Assembly (NCBI GenBank): GCA_021819725.1 | Contig: JAKAQR010000102.1 | Location: 1 to 5,132 of the forward strand | Length of the DNA: 5,132 nt | Direction: 5' to 3' | Origin: Actinomycetes bacterium | GTDB lineage: Bacteria; Actinomycetota; Acidimicrobiia; Acidimicrobiales; Acidimicrobiaceae | Part shown: piece after piece, positions 5,032 through 5,132 of the stretch | Layout: every line of letters begins with the position of its first letter | How positions within the stretch are numbered: the stretch's first letter is position 1 | The notes under the pieces: model-generated | Databases searched by the model: none | What the model saw: only the letters and a program-made list of their open reading frames with translations | Told to the model about the DNA's origin: nothing | Translations under genes and position numbers: made by a program

Positions 5032-5132
5032 GAACTCCGCTTACCTATGCAGCCTGTAGCTTAGCGACTTGTTCGAACTGAATCGGCGATAAATAGTCGA
5101 TGCTCGAGTGAAGCCTCTTCCGGTTGTACCAC
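4986..5132 (-). mobile_element. IS3-family insertion sequence, right end only
   Basis: The last 147 bp of the window are the transposase-distal end of an IS read on the minus strand: the transposase C-terminus, its stop codon, then about 55-60 bp of non-coding terminal sequence. Such a short tail between the OrfB stop and the terminal repeat is normal for the family. The IS begins about 85 bp after the AAA+ stop and 30 bp past the hairpin, so it did not break the AAA+ gene. It may have displaced whatever lay next. The left border is uncertain by several bases. Confidence 0.6.
5045..5132 (-). CDS. IS3-family transposase OrfB, C-terminal end (partial)
   Basis: Reading the minus strand from the window edge gives 28 residues and a TAG stop at 5047-5045. 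The peptide starts WYNRKRLHSSIDYLSP and ends with a short helical tail (KLQAA). The pattern W-Y-N-x-x-R-x-H-S-x-I-x-Y-x-S-P is the hallmark at the C-terminus of IS3-family OrfB transposases, just after the catalytic glutamate of the DDE integrase core. The catalytic DDE residues and the OrfA/OrfB frameshift region are outside the window, so activity cannot be judged. The gene is cut by the window edge, with no visible damage in the part seen. Confidence 0.88.
   Translation of the reverse strand, partial: WYNRKRLHSSIDYLSPIQFEQVAKLQAA

Overview
The window looks like moderately GC-rich bacterial chromosome, probably actinobacterial. Both tRNA genes encode CCA. Two of the three complete protein genes start at GTG, with a TANNNT -10-like box 6-7 bases upstream and no well-spaced ribosome binding site, as in leaderless actinobacterial genes. 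The integrase also has an actinobacterial-type N-terminus. A moderate-GC member of the Acidimicrobiia would fit, but this taxonomic guess is weak and rests on style, not on a marker gene.

Layout from left to right. Positions 1-373 hold no gene I can support. Positions 374-1453 encode a six-helix membrane protein of unknown function with a large C-terminal domain predicted to lie outside the membrane. Next come tRNA-His(GTG) at 1502-1578 and tRNA-Lys(CTT) at 1622-1696. A complete tyrosine recombinase gene (1773-2903) begins 76 bp past the tRNA-Lys 3' end and reads away from it. This is the classic arrangement of an integrative element inserted at a tRNA 3' end, so everything right of about 1696 is probably mobile DNA and everything to the left is host chromosome. 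The integrase promoter region holds an exact 11-bp tandem repeat and a 15-bp interrupted palindrome, suggesting integrase arm sites and/or autoregulation.

A gene-free gap (2904-3262) carries a perfect 14-bp palindrome, a possible folded segment, and a promoter and ribosome binding site for the next gene. Positions 3263-4900 encode a 545-residue protein. Its C-terminal half is a Lon-type AAA+ ATPase module, but the protein ends without the Lon peptidase domain, and I do not recognise its N-terminal ~290 residues. It is the main candidate for cargo of the element. A strong hairpin with an 11-bp perfect stem follows it. The window then runs into the end of an IS3-family insertion sequence, of which the last 28 transposase codons are visible on the minus strand.

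How the parts may work together (inference): the integrase placed the element at tRNA-Lys and may control its own expression from the repeat/palindrome region. The AAA+ ATPase is an isolated accessory gene, possibly a defence or regulatory ATPase acting with a partner beyond the window. The IS insertion immediately downstream may have separated it from such a partner. The far attachment site is not in the window.
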